A stretch of 13,007 nucleotides of DNA from Mariprofundaceae bacterium (lineage in GTDB: Bacteria; Pseudomonadota; Zetaproteobacteria; Mariprofundales; Mariprofundaceae), in NCBI GenBank assembly GCA_030950975.1, contig JAUZQL010000001.1:1-13007 (forward strand), given 5' to 3'. A program made the translations under genes and the position numbers. The notes under the pieces were generated by a model that saw nothing but the letters and a program-made list of their open reading frames with translations, searched no databases and was not told where the DNA came from. Position 1 is the stretch's first letter. The number at the start of each line of letters is the position of its first letter. Below, piece by piece: positions 1 through 6,662 of the stretch.

Positions 1-19
1 TTTTTTGAGAGGTTAAACA

Positions 20-1870
20 ATGCCAACATACCGTTCCCGTACAACAACTGCTGGTCGTAACATGGCTGGTGCGCGCTCATTATGGCGTGCAACTGGCATG
101 AAAGATGGTGATTTTGAGAAGCCCATTATTGCGGTGGTCAATTCCTTTACTCAATTTGTTCCGGGTCATGTGCATTTGAAAGATTTAGGGCAAATGGTGG
201 CACGTGAAATTGAAGCGTCGGGTGGTGTTGCCAAAGAATTTAATACGATTGCTGTCGATGATGGCATTGCGATGGGACATGGTGGCATGCTGTACTCCTT
301 GCCAAGCCGTGAAATTATTGCTGATTCAGTCGAATATATGGTCAATGCTCATTGTGCCGATGCTTTGGTGTGTATTTCCAATTGTGATAAAATAACACCC
401 GGTATGTTGATGGCGGCATTGCGCTTGAATATTCCTGCGGTGTTTGTTTCAGGTGGTCCGATGGAAGCAGGTAAGGTGACCATTAAAAACCGTGAACAAA
501 TGTTGGACTTGGTCGATGCGATGGTGATGGCAGCCGATGATCATGAAACAGATGAAGATGTGGCATCTGTTGAGCGTTCGGCTTGCCCAACCTGTGGTTC
601 GTGTTCAGGTATGTTTACAGCCAACTCCATGAACTGTTTAACGGAAGCTTTGGGCTTTTCCTTACCCGGTAATGGTTCTTTATGGGCAACCCATAGCGAT
701 CGCAAAGAATTGGTCTTAGAAGCAGGTCGCACGATTGCTGCGATTACCAAACGTTATTATGAACACGATGATGAATCGGTTTTGCCACGTTCAATTGCCA
801 CATTTAATGCCTTTGAAAATGCGATGGCATTGGATATTGCGATGGGTGGTTCAACCAATACCGTTCTTCATCTATTGGCATGTGCACAAGAAGCTGAAGT
901 TGATTTTACCATGAGCGATATGGATCGCTTGAGCCGCAAGATTCCGAACCTTTGTAAAGTTGCACCCGCTGTTCCGCAATATCATATGGAAGATGTCCAT
1001 CGGGCGGGTGGTGTGATGAATATATTGGCGGAATTAGATCGGAGTGGCTTGATTCATCGCAATGAACCCACTGTTCATACAGCAACTTTAGGCGATGCTT
1101 TAGATGCCAATGATATTACCAATGAAGCCAATGTAGCAGCAAGAGCAATGTTTTTAGCAGCCCCCGGTGGTATTCCAACGCAAGTGGCGTTTTCACAATC
1201 CGAACGTTGGAAAAGCTTAGATGACGATCGTCAAGCAGGGTGTATTCGTAGTGTCGAACATGCTTATTCCAAAGAGGGTGGTTTAGCAGTGTTATTTGGC
1301 AATATTGCCGAACGTGGTTGCATTGTAAAAACAGCGGGTGTCGATGAATCCATCTGGAAGTTTACAGGTCGGGCGCGTGTGTTTGTCTCACAAGATGATG
1401 CGGTTCATGCAATTTTAAACGATAAAGTTATCGCTGGTGATATTGTGATTATTACTTATGAAGGTCCTAAAGGTGGGCCAGGTATGCAAGAAATGCTTTA
1501 TCCAACATCCTATTTAAAATCCAAAGGTTTAGGCAAAGATTGTGCGTTGTTGACCGATGGTCGTTTTTCGGGTGGTACATCAGGTTTATCCATTGGTCAT
1601 GCTTCACCAGAAGCGGCAGAAGGCGGTGCGATTGGTTTGATTGAAGAGGGTGATCGTATCGATATTGATATTCCTAATCGTTCGATTCATTTGGTGGTTT
1701 CCGATGATGAACTCAACCAACGTCGTTCCTTGATGGAAGCCAAAGGTAAGGATGCTTGGAAACCAGTTGGGCGTAATCGTGTGGTATCCAAAGCATTAAA
1801 AGCCTATGCAGCTTTAACCACATCCGCCGATAAAGGTGCTGTGCGTGATTTAGAGCAGTTGAACAAGTGA
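20..1870 (+). CDS. ilvD: Dihydroxy-acid dehydratase
   Basis: Catalyses the dehydration of 2,3-dihydroxy-3-methylbutanoate and 2,3-dihydroxy-3-methylpentanoate to the 2-oxo acids that become valine and isoleucine; a cytosolic iron-sulfur enzyme. The 616-residue length equals that of the E. coli enzyme, and similarity looks continuous from end to end. Visible hallmarks: the DDGIAMGH segment with Asp81, NCDK with Cys122 and Lys124 (the family's cluster ligand and modified lysine), CPTCGSC with Cys192 and Cys195, and DGRFSGGTSG from residue 513. Residue 49 is Gly in QFVPGH, as in the E. coli-type enzymes, so it belongs to that subtype. A GAGAGG Shine-Dalgarno at 7-12 supports the ATG at 20. No other ilv gene is visible nearby; the promoter lies left of the window. 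The SAM-protein gene follows after 32 bases with no hairpin between them. Identification is secure. Confidence 0.98.
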   Translation: MPTYRSRTTTAGRNMAGARSLWRATGMKDGDFEKPIIAVVNSFTQFVPGHVHLKDLGQMVAREIEASGGVAKEFNTIAVDDGIAMGHGGMLYSLPSREIIADSVEYMVNAHCADALVCISNCDKITPGMLMAALRLNIPAVFVSGGPMEAGKVTIKNREQMLDLVDAMVMAADDHETDEDVASVERSACPTCGSCSGMFTANSMNCLTEALGFSLPGNGSLWATHSDRKELVLEAGRTIAAITKRYYEHDDESVLPRSIATFNAFENAMALDIAMGGSTNTVLHLLACAQEAEVDFTMSDMDRLSRKIPNLCKVAPAVPQYHMEDVHRAGGVMNILAELDRSGLIHRNEPTVHTATLGDALDANDITNEANVAARAMFLAAPGGIPTQVAFSQSERWKSLDDDRQAGCIRSVEHAYSKEGGLAVLFGNIAERGCIVKTAGVDESIWKFTGRARVFVSQDDAVHAILNDKVIAGDIVIITYEGPKGGPGMQEMLYPTSYLKSKGLGKDCALLTDGRFSGGTSGLSIGHASPEAAEGGAIGLIEEGDRIDIDIPNRSIHLVVSDDELNQRRSLMEAKGKDAWKPVGRNRVVSKALKAYAALTTSADKGAVRDLEQLNK

Positions 1871-1902
1871 TCAATATGTGTCATCAAGCAAGGAAATAAA
1901 CC

Positions 1903-2574
1903 ATGAAAATTTGGCAGCTCTTGGAGCAAACAACGGTGGAAGGTGAAGCGCATGATATGCGTTTGTACCAACGAGATGACGAATTTTCAATTAAAACAGG
2001 CTATTCGGAATTGATGAATAGCCGCATGCATAGTTCAGAAGATTTGTTGGCTGAATTAGGTTGCCGTAGCTTAAAAGAAGGTCAACAGTCACGGATATTG
2101 GTGGGCGGTTTAGGTATGGGGTACACGCTTGCAGCGGTTTTAAAACATGCCCCTGATGATGCTGAAATCGTGGTATCTGAACTTGTACCCGAAGTTGTGG
2201 CTTGGAATCGCACCCATTTATCCCATCTTGCTAATCACCCTTTGAAGGATTCTCGGGTACACGTGCTTGAAGGGGATGTGGGTGTGTTGATACGCAATAA
2301 ACAAGACTACTTTGATGTTATTTTATTGGATGTCGATAACGGACCTGAAGGGCTCACTAGGCAAGAAAATAGTGCTTTGTATAGTGCGAAAGGATTAAAA
2401 ATGGCACGGCGTGCATTACGCCCACACGGTGTTGTAGGGGTTTGGTCAGCGTTTCCTGAACCACGATTTACAAAAAAAATGAACCAAGCAAATTTTCAAA
2501 CAGAAGAAGTCGCATGTCGAGCGCATGGTCAACGTGGCAGCAAACACATGCTTTGGTTGGGTACTCGATTTTGA
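1903..2574 (+). CDS. Spermidine-synthase-like SAM-dependent methyltransferase family protein
   Basis: A 223-residue protein with a class I Rossmann SAM-binding fold, of the type often auto-named spermidine synthase. Seen: motif I GGLGMG at residues 68-73, an acidic motif II residue Glu93 in VSELVPEVV, and LLDVDNGPEGL from about residue 141. After this comes a methyltransferase-like tail with ALRPHGVVGVWSA. True SpeE enzymes carry D-x-T-D in the last loop, whose second Asp helps bind and deprotonate the amine. Here the loop reads D143-V-D-N146, so polyamine synthesis is doubtful. The substrate is unknown; methyl transfer to a small molecule or protein is an inference from the fold. The start has a good AAGGA at 1890-1894. 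It lies between ilvD and the small unknown gene in one direction, with short gaps that suggest cotranscription. No speD or other polyamine gene is visible. Family fold is confident; function is not. Confidence 0.85.
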   Translation: MKIWQLLEQTTVEGEAHDMRLYQRDDEFSIKTGYSELMNSRMHSSEDLLAELGCRSLKEGQQSRILVGGLGMGYTLAAVLKHAPDDAEIVVSELVPEVVAWNRTHLSHLANHPLKDSRVHVLEGDVGVLIRNKQDYFDVILLDVDNGPEGLTRQENSALYSAKGLKMARRALRPHGVVGVWSAFPEPRFTKKMNQANFQTEEVACRAHGQRGSKHMLWLGTRF

Positions 2575-2597
2575 ATGTACAAAAAAGGAAATAAAGC

Positions 2598-3011
2598 ATG
2601 AAAAATCAATTAACAGCAGCGATTGTCTTTTATTTTAAGGGTGAGAAGTTTGATTTTTCTGCCGAGATTGATGTCGATAAATGGCTGCGAGAACATTCGG
2701 GCGATATGGAATATGTCTATGATGTCATTGCCCTTGCCAATGGCTTGGATCGCTATCGTTATGAATATGATGTGATGGTGATGGAGCCAGTAGTTTTTTT
2801 AAAGGGCACAGGTTTAGCAGCTCGTTATATCAAAGATGGTCAATTTGATTTGGATAACTTTCAAGTAGCATATGAGGTAGATAAAACGATGTCGCTACTG
2901 CGCCCAATTGCCAAGCAATATTTTGACATTGATAAGCTTGAGAACCATCCCAAGGTGTTGAATGCATTATTAGCCGCCTACCGAGCAAAACCGTCTATAG
3001 CGAATATGTAA
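2598..3011 (+). CDS. Conserved-looking hypothetical protein, 137 residues
   Basis: I do not recognise this family. The predicted protein is soluble: no signal peptide, no membrane segment and no cysteine. It is rich in acidic and aromatic residues. The N-terminal part (about residues 5-30) alternates hydrophobic and charged residues like a beta hairpin (AAIVFYFKGEKFDFSAEI). The middle has a Tyr-rich stretch (DRYRYEYDVMV, about residues 51-61). The C-terminal third looks helical. It is likely real: codon use resembles its neighbours, it has a strong AAGGAA at 2585-2590 eight bases before the ATG, and it fits tightly between two same-strand genes (23 and 24 bases). Its stop codon is in the same frame as lepA, eight codons upstream of the lepA ATG, so translation of the two may be linked. 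No function can be given. Confidence 0.8.
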   Translation: MKNQLTAAIVFYFKGEKFDFSAEIDVDKWLREHSGDMEYVYDVIALANGLDRYRYEYDVMVMEPVVFLKGTGLAARYIKDGQFDLDNFQVAYEVDKTMSLLRPIAKQYFDIDKLENHPKVLNALLAAYRAKPSIANM

Positions 3012-3035
3012 GCCTGTGTTTACAATGCCGCGCCA

Positions 3036-4856
3036 ATGGCTAACTCAACTTTAAAACAGCAATATATTCGCAATTTTTCGATCATTGCACACATTGATCA
3101 CGGTAAATCAACACTGGCTGACCGTCTGATTGAAGAAACAGGCGCACTGTCTGAACGTGAAATGAAAAAACAAGTGCTTGATTCGATGGATTTAGAACAA
3201 GAACGTGGTATTACCATCAAAGCACAAACTGCAAGCTTGGATTATCCAGCGCAAGATGGGGAGGTGTATAAGCTCAACTTGATTGATACCCCAGGTCATG
3301 TGGACTTCACCTATGAAGTATCCCGTTCATTGCAGGCTTGCGAAGGTGCTTTGTTGATTGTCGATGCCACACAAGGGGTGGAAGCGCAAACCCTTGCCAA
3401 TGTTTACTTGGCGATGGAAAATGATTTAGAAATTATTCCAATCATCAATAAAATTGATTTACCTTCTGCGGATATTGAAGAAGCCAAGCGTCAAATTGAA
3501 GATGTGATTGGCATTGATGCTTCTGAAGCGATTGCGGTATCTGCTAAAACGGGCGAAGGTATCATCGATGTATTGGAAGCGATTGTTCGCCGTATACCAG
3601 CGCCAAAAAAACATGATGATAAAGCCTTACGCGCTTTGATTGTAGATTCTTGGTTTGATTCTTATGTGGGTGCGGTCGCACTGGTGCGTGTGTTTGATGG
3701 TGTGATGAAAAAAGGGGATAAAATTCGCTTGATGTCGAATAACATTGCTTATGAAGTGAATGATGTGGGCATCTTTCAACCTGCCGCTTGTTCTACACCA
3801 TCGCTCATTTCGGGCAGTGTTGGTTTTATGATTTGTGGCATTAAAACGCTCGCAGACTTGCGTGTAGGTGATACGGTCACCTTAGAACGCCAAGCTGCTG
3901 AAGAAAGCCTACCCGGTTTTCGAGAACCTAAAGCGATGGTTTTTTCAGGGCTTTACCCCGTGGACTCTGCTGATTATGTGGATTTACGCGACTCGCTTGA
4001 AAAACTCAATATGAATGACCCATCGTTCAGTTATGAAGCTGAAAGTTCAACGGCGTTGGGCTTGGGGTTTCGCTGTGGATTTCTAGGCATGTTGCACATG
4101 GAAATTATTCAAGAGCGATTGGAACGTGAATACGATTTGGATTTGATTACAACAGCTCCTTCGGTGGTTTATCGCATTCATTTCAAAGATGGCAGTATCA
4201 AAGAAGTCTCCAATCCAAGTGGTTTTCCTGATCCTGTTGAAATCATTAAAATTGAAGAACCGACTGTCCGTGCCAATATTTTTATGCCTGAAGAATTTGT
4301 CGGTGCTTTGATGAAATTGTGCCAAGAACGGCGTGGTTTACAGGAAGATATGAAGTTTATCGGACAAGGTCGGGTGATGCTGACATACAATTTACCACTG
4401 GGTGAAATGGTCATTGATTTTTATGATAAATTAAAATCAGTATCACGCGGTTATGCTTCGATGGATTATGAATTGGCAGCCTTTCGTGAAGAGGCTGTGA
4501 TTAAATTAGATGTCTTGGTGCATGGTGATGTGGTGGATGCCCTTTCGATGATTGTTCATCAGTCAGTGGCAGAACCACGAGGACGATTATTGGTGAAAAA
4601 ACTGCGTGAACTCATCCCACGTCAACAATTTGATGTACCGATTCAGGCTGCCATGGGTGGTAAAATCTTAGCCCGTGAAACAGTGAAAGCTGTGCGTAAA
4701 AACGTGATTGCTAAATGTTATGGTGGTGATATCACACGTAAACGTAAACTTCTTGAAAAACAAAAACGTGGTAAAAAACGTATGAAAGCGATTGGCAGTG
4801 TGGAAGTGCCACAAGAAGCATTTTTAGCTGTCTTAAAGCTTAATGAGGAGAATTAA
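3036..4856 (+). CDS. lepA: Elongation factor 4 (LepA), ribosome-associated GTPase
   Basis: Translational GTPase that binds the ribosome in an EF-G-like manner and is linked to back-translocation and to 30S assembly or initiation. At 606 residues it has the family length plus a short N-terminal extension. Seen: G1 AHIDHGKS at residues 18-25, switch I RGIT at 58-61, G3 DTPG at 84-87, G4 NKID at 138-141, then EF-G-like domains. It ends with the LepA-specific C-terminal domain containing KCYGGDITRKRKLLEKQK and MKAIGSVEVPQEAF, which separates it from EF-G, BipA and TypA. The ATG at 3036 is the only start codon between the in-frame upstream stop (3009-3011) and the G1 motif, so the start is forced, although no Shine-Dalgarno is visible. 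lepB follows directly, as in many Proteobacteria. Identification is secure. Confidence 0.98.
   Translation: MANSTLKQQYIRNFSIIAHIDHGKSTLADRLIEETGALSEREMKKQVLDSMDLEQERGITIKAQTASLDYPAQDGEVYKLNLIDTPGHVDFTYEVSRSLQACEGALLIVDATQGVEAQTLANVYLAMENDLEIIPIINKIDLPSADIEEAKRQIEDVIGIDASEAIAVSAKTGEGIIDVLEAIVRRIPAPKKHDDKALRALIVDSWFDSYVGAVALVRVFDGVMKKGDKIRLMSNNIAYEVNDVGIFQPAACSTPSLISGSVGFMICGIKTLADLRVGDTVTLERQAAEESLPGFREPKAMVFSGLYPVDSADYVDLRDSLEKLNMNDPSFSYEAESSTALGLGFRCGFLGMLHMEIIQERLEREYDLDLITTAPSVVYRIHFKDGSIKEVSNPSGFPDPVEIIKIEEPTVRANIFMPEEFVGALMKLCQERRGLQEDMKFIGQGRVMLTYNLPLGEMVIDFYDKLKSVSRGYASMDYELAAFREEAVIKLDVLVHGDVVDALSMIVHQSVAEPRGRLLVKKLRELIPRQQFDVPIQAAMGGKILARETVKAVRKNVIAKCYGGDITRKRKLLEKQKRGKKRMKAIGSVEVPQEAFLAVLKLNEEN
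4845..4850 (+). promoter_or_regulatory. Ribosome binding site that fixes the lepB start
   Basis: GAGGAG lies inside the last codons of lepA, ten bases before the ATG at 4861. A second in-frame ATG at 4843 sits before this site and would have no Shine-Dalgarno of its own. The site therefore argues for 4861 and for translational coupling of lepB to lepA. Confidence 0.8.
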
Positions 4857-4860
4857 TAGC

Positions 4861-5532
4861 ATGGAGAAGCAACAGAAACCGATTTGGCGAGAATGGTTGG
4901 AAAGTTTGATTGTGATTGGTTTGATTGCGATTGTGATTCGTAGCTTTATTGTCGCACCGTTTAAGATTCCATCATCCAGCATGGTGCCAACCTTAGAAGT
5001 AGGCGATTATTTGTTTGTCACGCGTTATGACTATGGCTTTCGGATTCCTTTGACGGACATTCAAATTGCGCCAAAAACTGCTCATCATGGGGATATTGTT
5101 GTCTTTGATTACCCTGGGGATCGACGTATTGATTATATCAAACGTATTGTTGGTTTACCGGGTGATCAAATTACCTACAAAAACAATGAGCTTTATGTCA
5201 ATGGTAAAAAAATGGCGCTATCGAAAAAAGGCGAGCGTGCTTACTTTATGGCTGATGGAAGTGTTGATGTATCAGGGCTTTATGAAGAACATTTATTTGA
5301 TGTGGATCATGCGGTGTTGCGCAAAGCTTATTCTATTAAAGATGGTGTATGGACGGTACCTACTGGGCATTACATGGTTCTTGGTGATAACCGAAATAAC
5401 TCAAGAGACTCACGTTTTTGGGGCTTTGTACCTCAATCCTATTTGGTAGGTAAAGCAGAGCTTGTATGGTGGTCTTGGGATCATCAAAAAGGCACTGTGC
5501 GTTGGGAACGTTTGGGTAAAATTCTTCATTGA
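4861..5532 (+). CDS. lepB: Signal peptidase I
   Basis: Membrane serine protease that removes signal peptides from exported preproteins on the outer face of the inner membrane. From the ATG at 4861 it is 223 residues. A membrane segment covers about residues 15-33, followed by PSSSMVPTL with the nucleophile Ser40. The general-base lysine is Lys94 in DYIKRIVGLPGD, and the C-terminal signature GDNRNNSRDSR is present, so the Ser/Lys dyad is intact. It has one N-terminal membrane anchor and lacks the second one found in the 324-residue E. coli enzyme, which is common in other bacteria. I chose 4861 over the upstream ATG at 4843 because of GAGGAG at 4845-4850 and the natural charged N-terminus MEKQQK. 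It begins four bases after the lepA stop; the DUF4845-type gene follows after 16 bases. Confidence 0.97.
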   Translation: MEKQQKPIWREWLESLIVIGLIAIVIRSFIVAPFKIPSSSMVPTLEVGDYLFVTRYDYGFRIPLTDIQIAPKTAHHGDIVVFDYPGDRRIDYIKRIVGLPGDQITYKNNELYVNGKKMALSKKGERAYFMADGSVDVSGLYEEHLFDVDHAVLRKAYSIKDGVWTVPTGHYMVLGDNRNNSRDSRFWGFVPQSYLVGKAELVWWSWDHQKGTVRWERLGKILH

Positions 5533-5548
5533 TCACAAGGAAAATATC

Positions 5549-6007
5549 ATGAAACAGCATGAAAAAGGTTTTTCAATTATAAAAATGATGATATGGGGTA
5601 TGCTTCTTGGCGGTGCTGGTTTATATGCAGCCGCTGTATGGCCCATTTATAGTGCTTACTGGAAGGTTCAAGATACCTTTGACGGAGCGGTTAAAAATCT
5701 ATCAACATTATCGGAACAATCGATTCGTGAGCGGCTTCCTAAGTTAATGTGGACACAATATTTAAACCCTAAAAGCCTTCCTAAAGCGTTTTATGAGCAT
5801 TTGGAAGTAACATCCGATGGTGAAGGCTATCTGAAAATATCATCCTCTTATCATGTCACCGCATGGTTTTTAGGTAAGCCTGATGTGGATGATTCTGAAG
5901 GTGTTGAAGGTACTACCATTAAAAGTAAATGGGAACATTTACGCCGTCAATGGAAGGAAGATTTTGAATTTAAACCCTATGCAGAATCAGCTCATGAAGC
6001 CCCATAA
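5549..6007 (+). CDS. DUF4845-type small membrane protein
   Basis: A 152-residue protein with a single membrane segment at about residues 10-31 and a short cytoplasmic head (MKQHEKGFS), followed by a helical and then a mixed domain, probably periplasmic. The N-terminal pattern (Lys-Gly-Phe-Ser, hydrophobic helix, then WPIY and a charged helix) and the position between lepB and rnc both match the DUF4845 family of Beta- and Gammaproteobacteria, whose function is unknown. I infer membership from this pattern and the synteny, not from a profile search. AAGGA at 5537-5541 supports the ATG at 5549; an open frame runs further upstream but overlaps lepB. The C-terminus is acidic and overlaps the rnc start by 14 bases, which suggests translational coupling. 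It may be slightly longer than typical members. Confidence 0.8.
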   Translation: MKQHEKGFSIIKMMIWGMLLGGAGLYAAAVWPIYSAYWKVQDTFDGAVKNLSTLSEQSIRERLPKLMWTQYLNPKSLPKAFYEHLEVTSDGEGYLKISSSYHVTAWFLGKPDVDDSEGVEGTTIKSKWEHLRRQWKEDFEFKPYAESAHEAP

Positions 6008-6662
6008 GTTAGCTCATCAATTAGGCGTATCTTTTTGTGATGGAAGTTTATTGCAACGTGCTTTAACCCATTGCTCTTATGGTAGTGAACATATGGAACG
6101 TCTGGAATTTCTAGGTGATGCCGTGTTGGGTTTGGTTGTTGCCGAGTATTTACACGAACGTTTTCCAAATGAAGCAGAAGGTCAATTATCTCGTCTGAGA
6201 GCTTCTTTGGTACGCAAAGAAAGTTTGTATACCATCGCCCAAATATGGCAACTTGAAGGCTATTTGCGTGTTGGTGAAGGCGAAAGAAGCAAGCAAGGTG
6301 GCGTCAAATCAAACTCTATTGTTGCCAATGCAGTGGAAGCGGTGTTGGGAGCTGTCTTCAAAGATGCAGGTTGGGATGTTGTACGCCCATTGATTTTGAA
6401 AGCTTGGCAACCGTTGTTTAAGTCGCTGATAAAGGGTGATGCACGTGATGCTAAGAGTCAATTACAAGAATATACACAAGGAAAAAATTGGGGATTACCA
6501 AGGTATGAGGTGATTGATTTAGGGGTGAATGTATCACCTCGTTTTCAAGCCTCATGTTATGTGCAAGGTGTTTTGCAGGGTAAAGGCATGGGCGAACGGA
6601 AAAAATTTGCTGAACTGGCAGCCGCTCATGATGTATTGAAAAAAAATAAGGTCATTGACTGA
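5994..6662 (+). CDS. rnc: Ribonuclease III
   Basis: Cleaves double-stranded RNA with Mg2+; processes rRNA precursors and regulates some mRNAs in the cytosol. With the ATG at 5994 it is 222 residues, close to the usual 226. The nuclease domain has the signature ERLEFLGD (Glu35, Glu38, Asp42) and Glu62 in AEGQLSRLRA. The last metal-binding pair is unusual: the motif reads VANAVEAVLGAVF, so Glu115 (E. coli Glu117) is kept but Asn112 replaces the expected Asp (E. coli Asp114). The codon is aat at 6327-6329. A double-stranded RNA-binding domain covers about residues 150-220 (QLQEYTQGKNWG ... ERKKFAELAAAHDVL). An alternative ATG at 5979 would add five residues; 5994 matches the family N-terminus better. 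Neither has a strong Shine-Dalgarno, and translation is probably coupled to the preceding gene (14-base overlap). priA follows with an overlap. Confidence 0.96.
   Translation: MKPHKLAHQLGVSFCDGSLLQRALTHCSYGSEHMERLEFLGDAVLGLVVAEYLHERFPNEAEGQLSRLRASLVRKESLYTIAQIWQLEGYLRVGEGERSKQGGVKSNSIVANAVEAVLGAVFKDAGWDVVRPLILKAWQPLFKSLIKGDARDAKSQLQEYTQGKNWGLPRYEVIDLGVNVSPRFQASCYVQGVLQGKGMGERKKFAELAAAHDVLKKNKVID

Noticed and set aside
4843..4860. Alternative upstream ATG for lepB giving six more residues (MRRINS)
   Set aside because: It lies before the GAGGAG site, has no ribosome binding site of its own and overlaps lepA; 4861 fits site and family better.
5549..5590. Type IV prepilin-like N-terminus (Lys-Gly then Phe-Ser-Ile-Ile) in the gene before rnc
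   Set aside because: The Glu at position 5 of mature pilins is Lys here, no pilin genes are near, and this N-terminal pattern is usual for the DUF4845-type protein at this locus.
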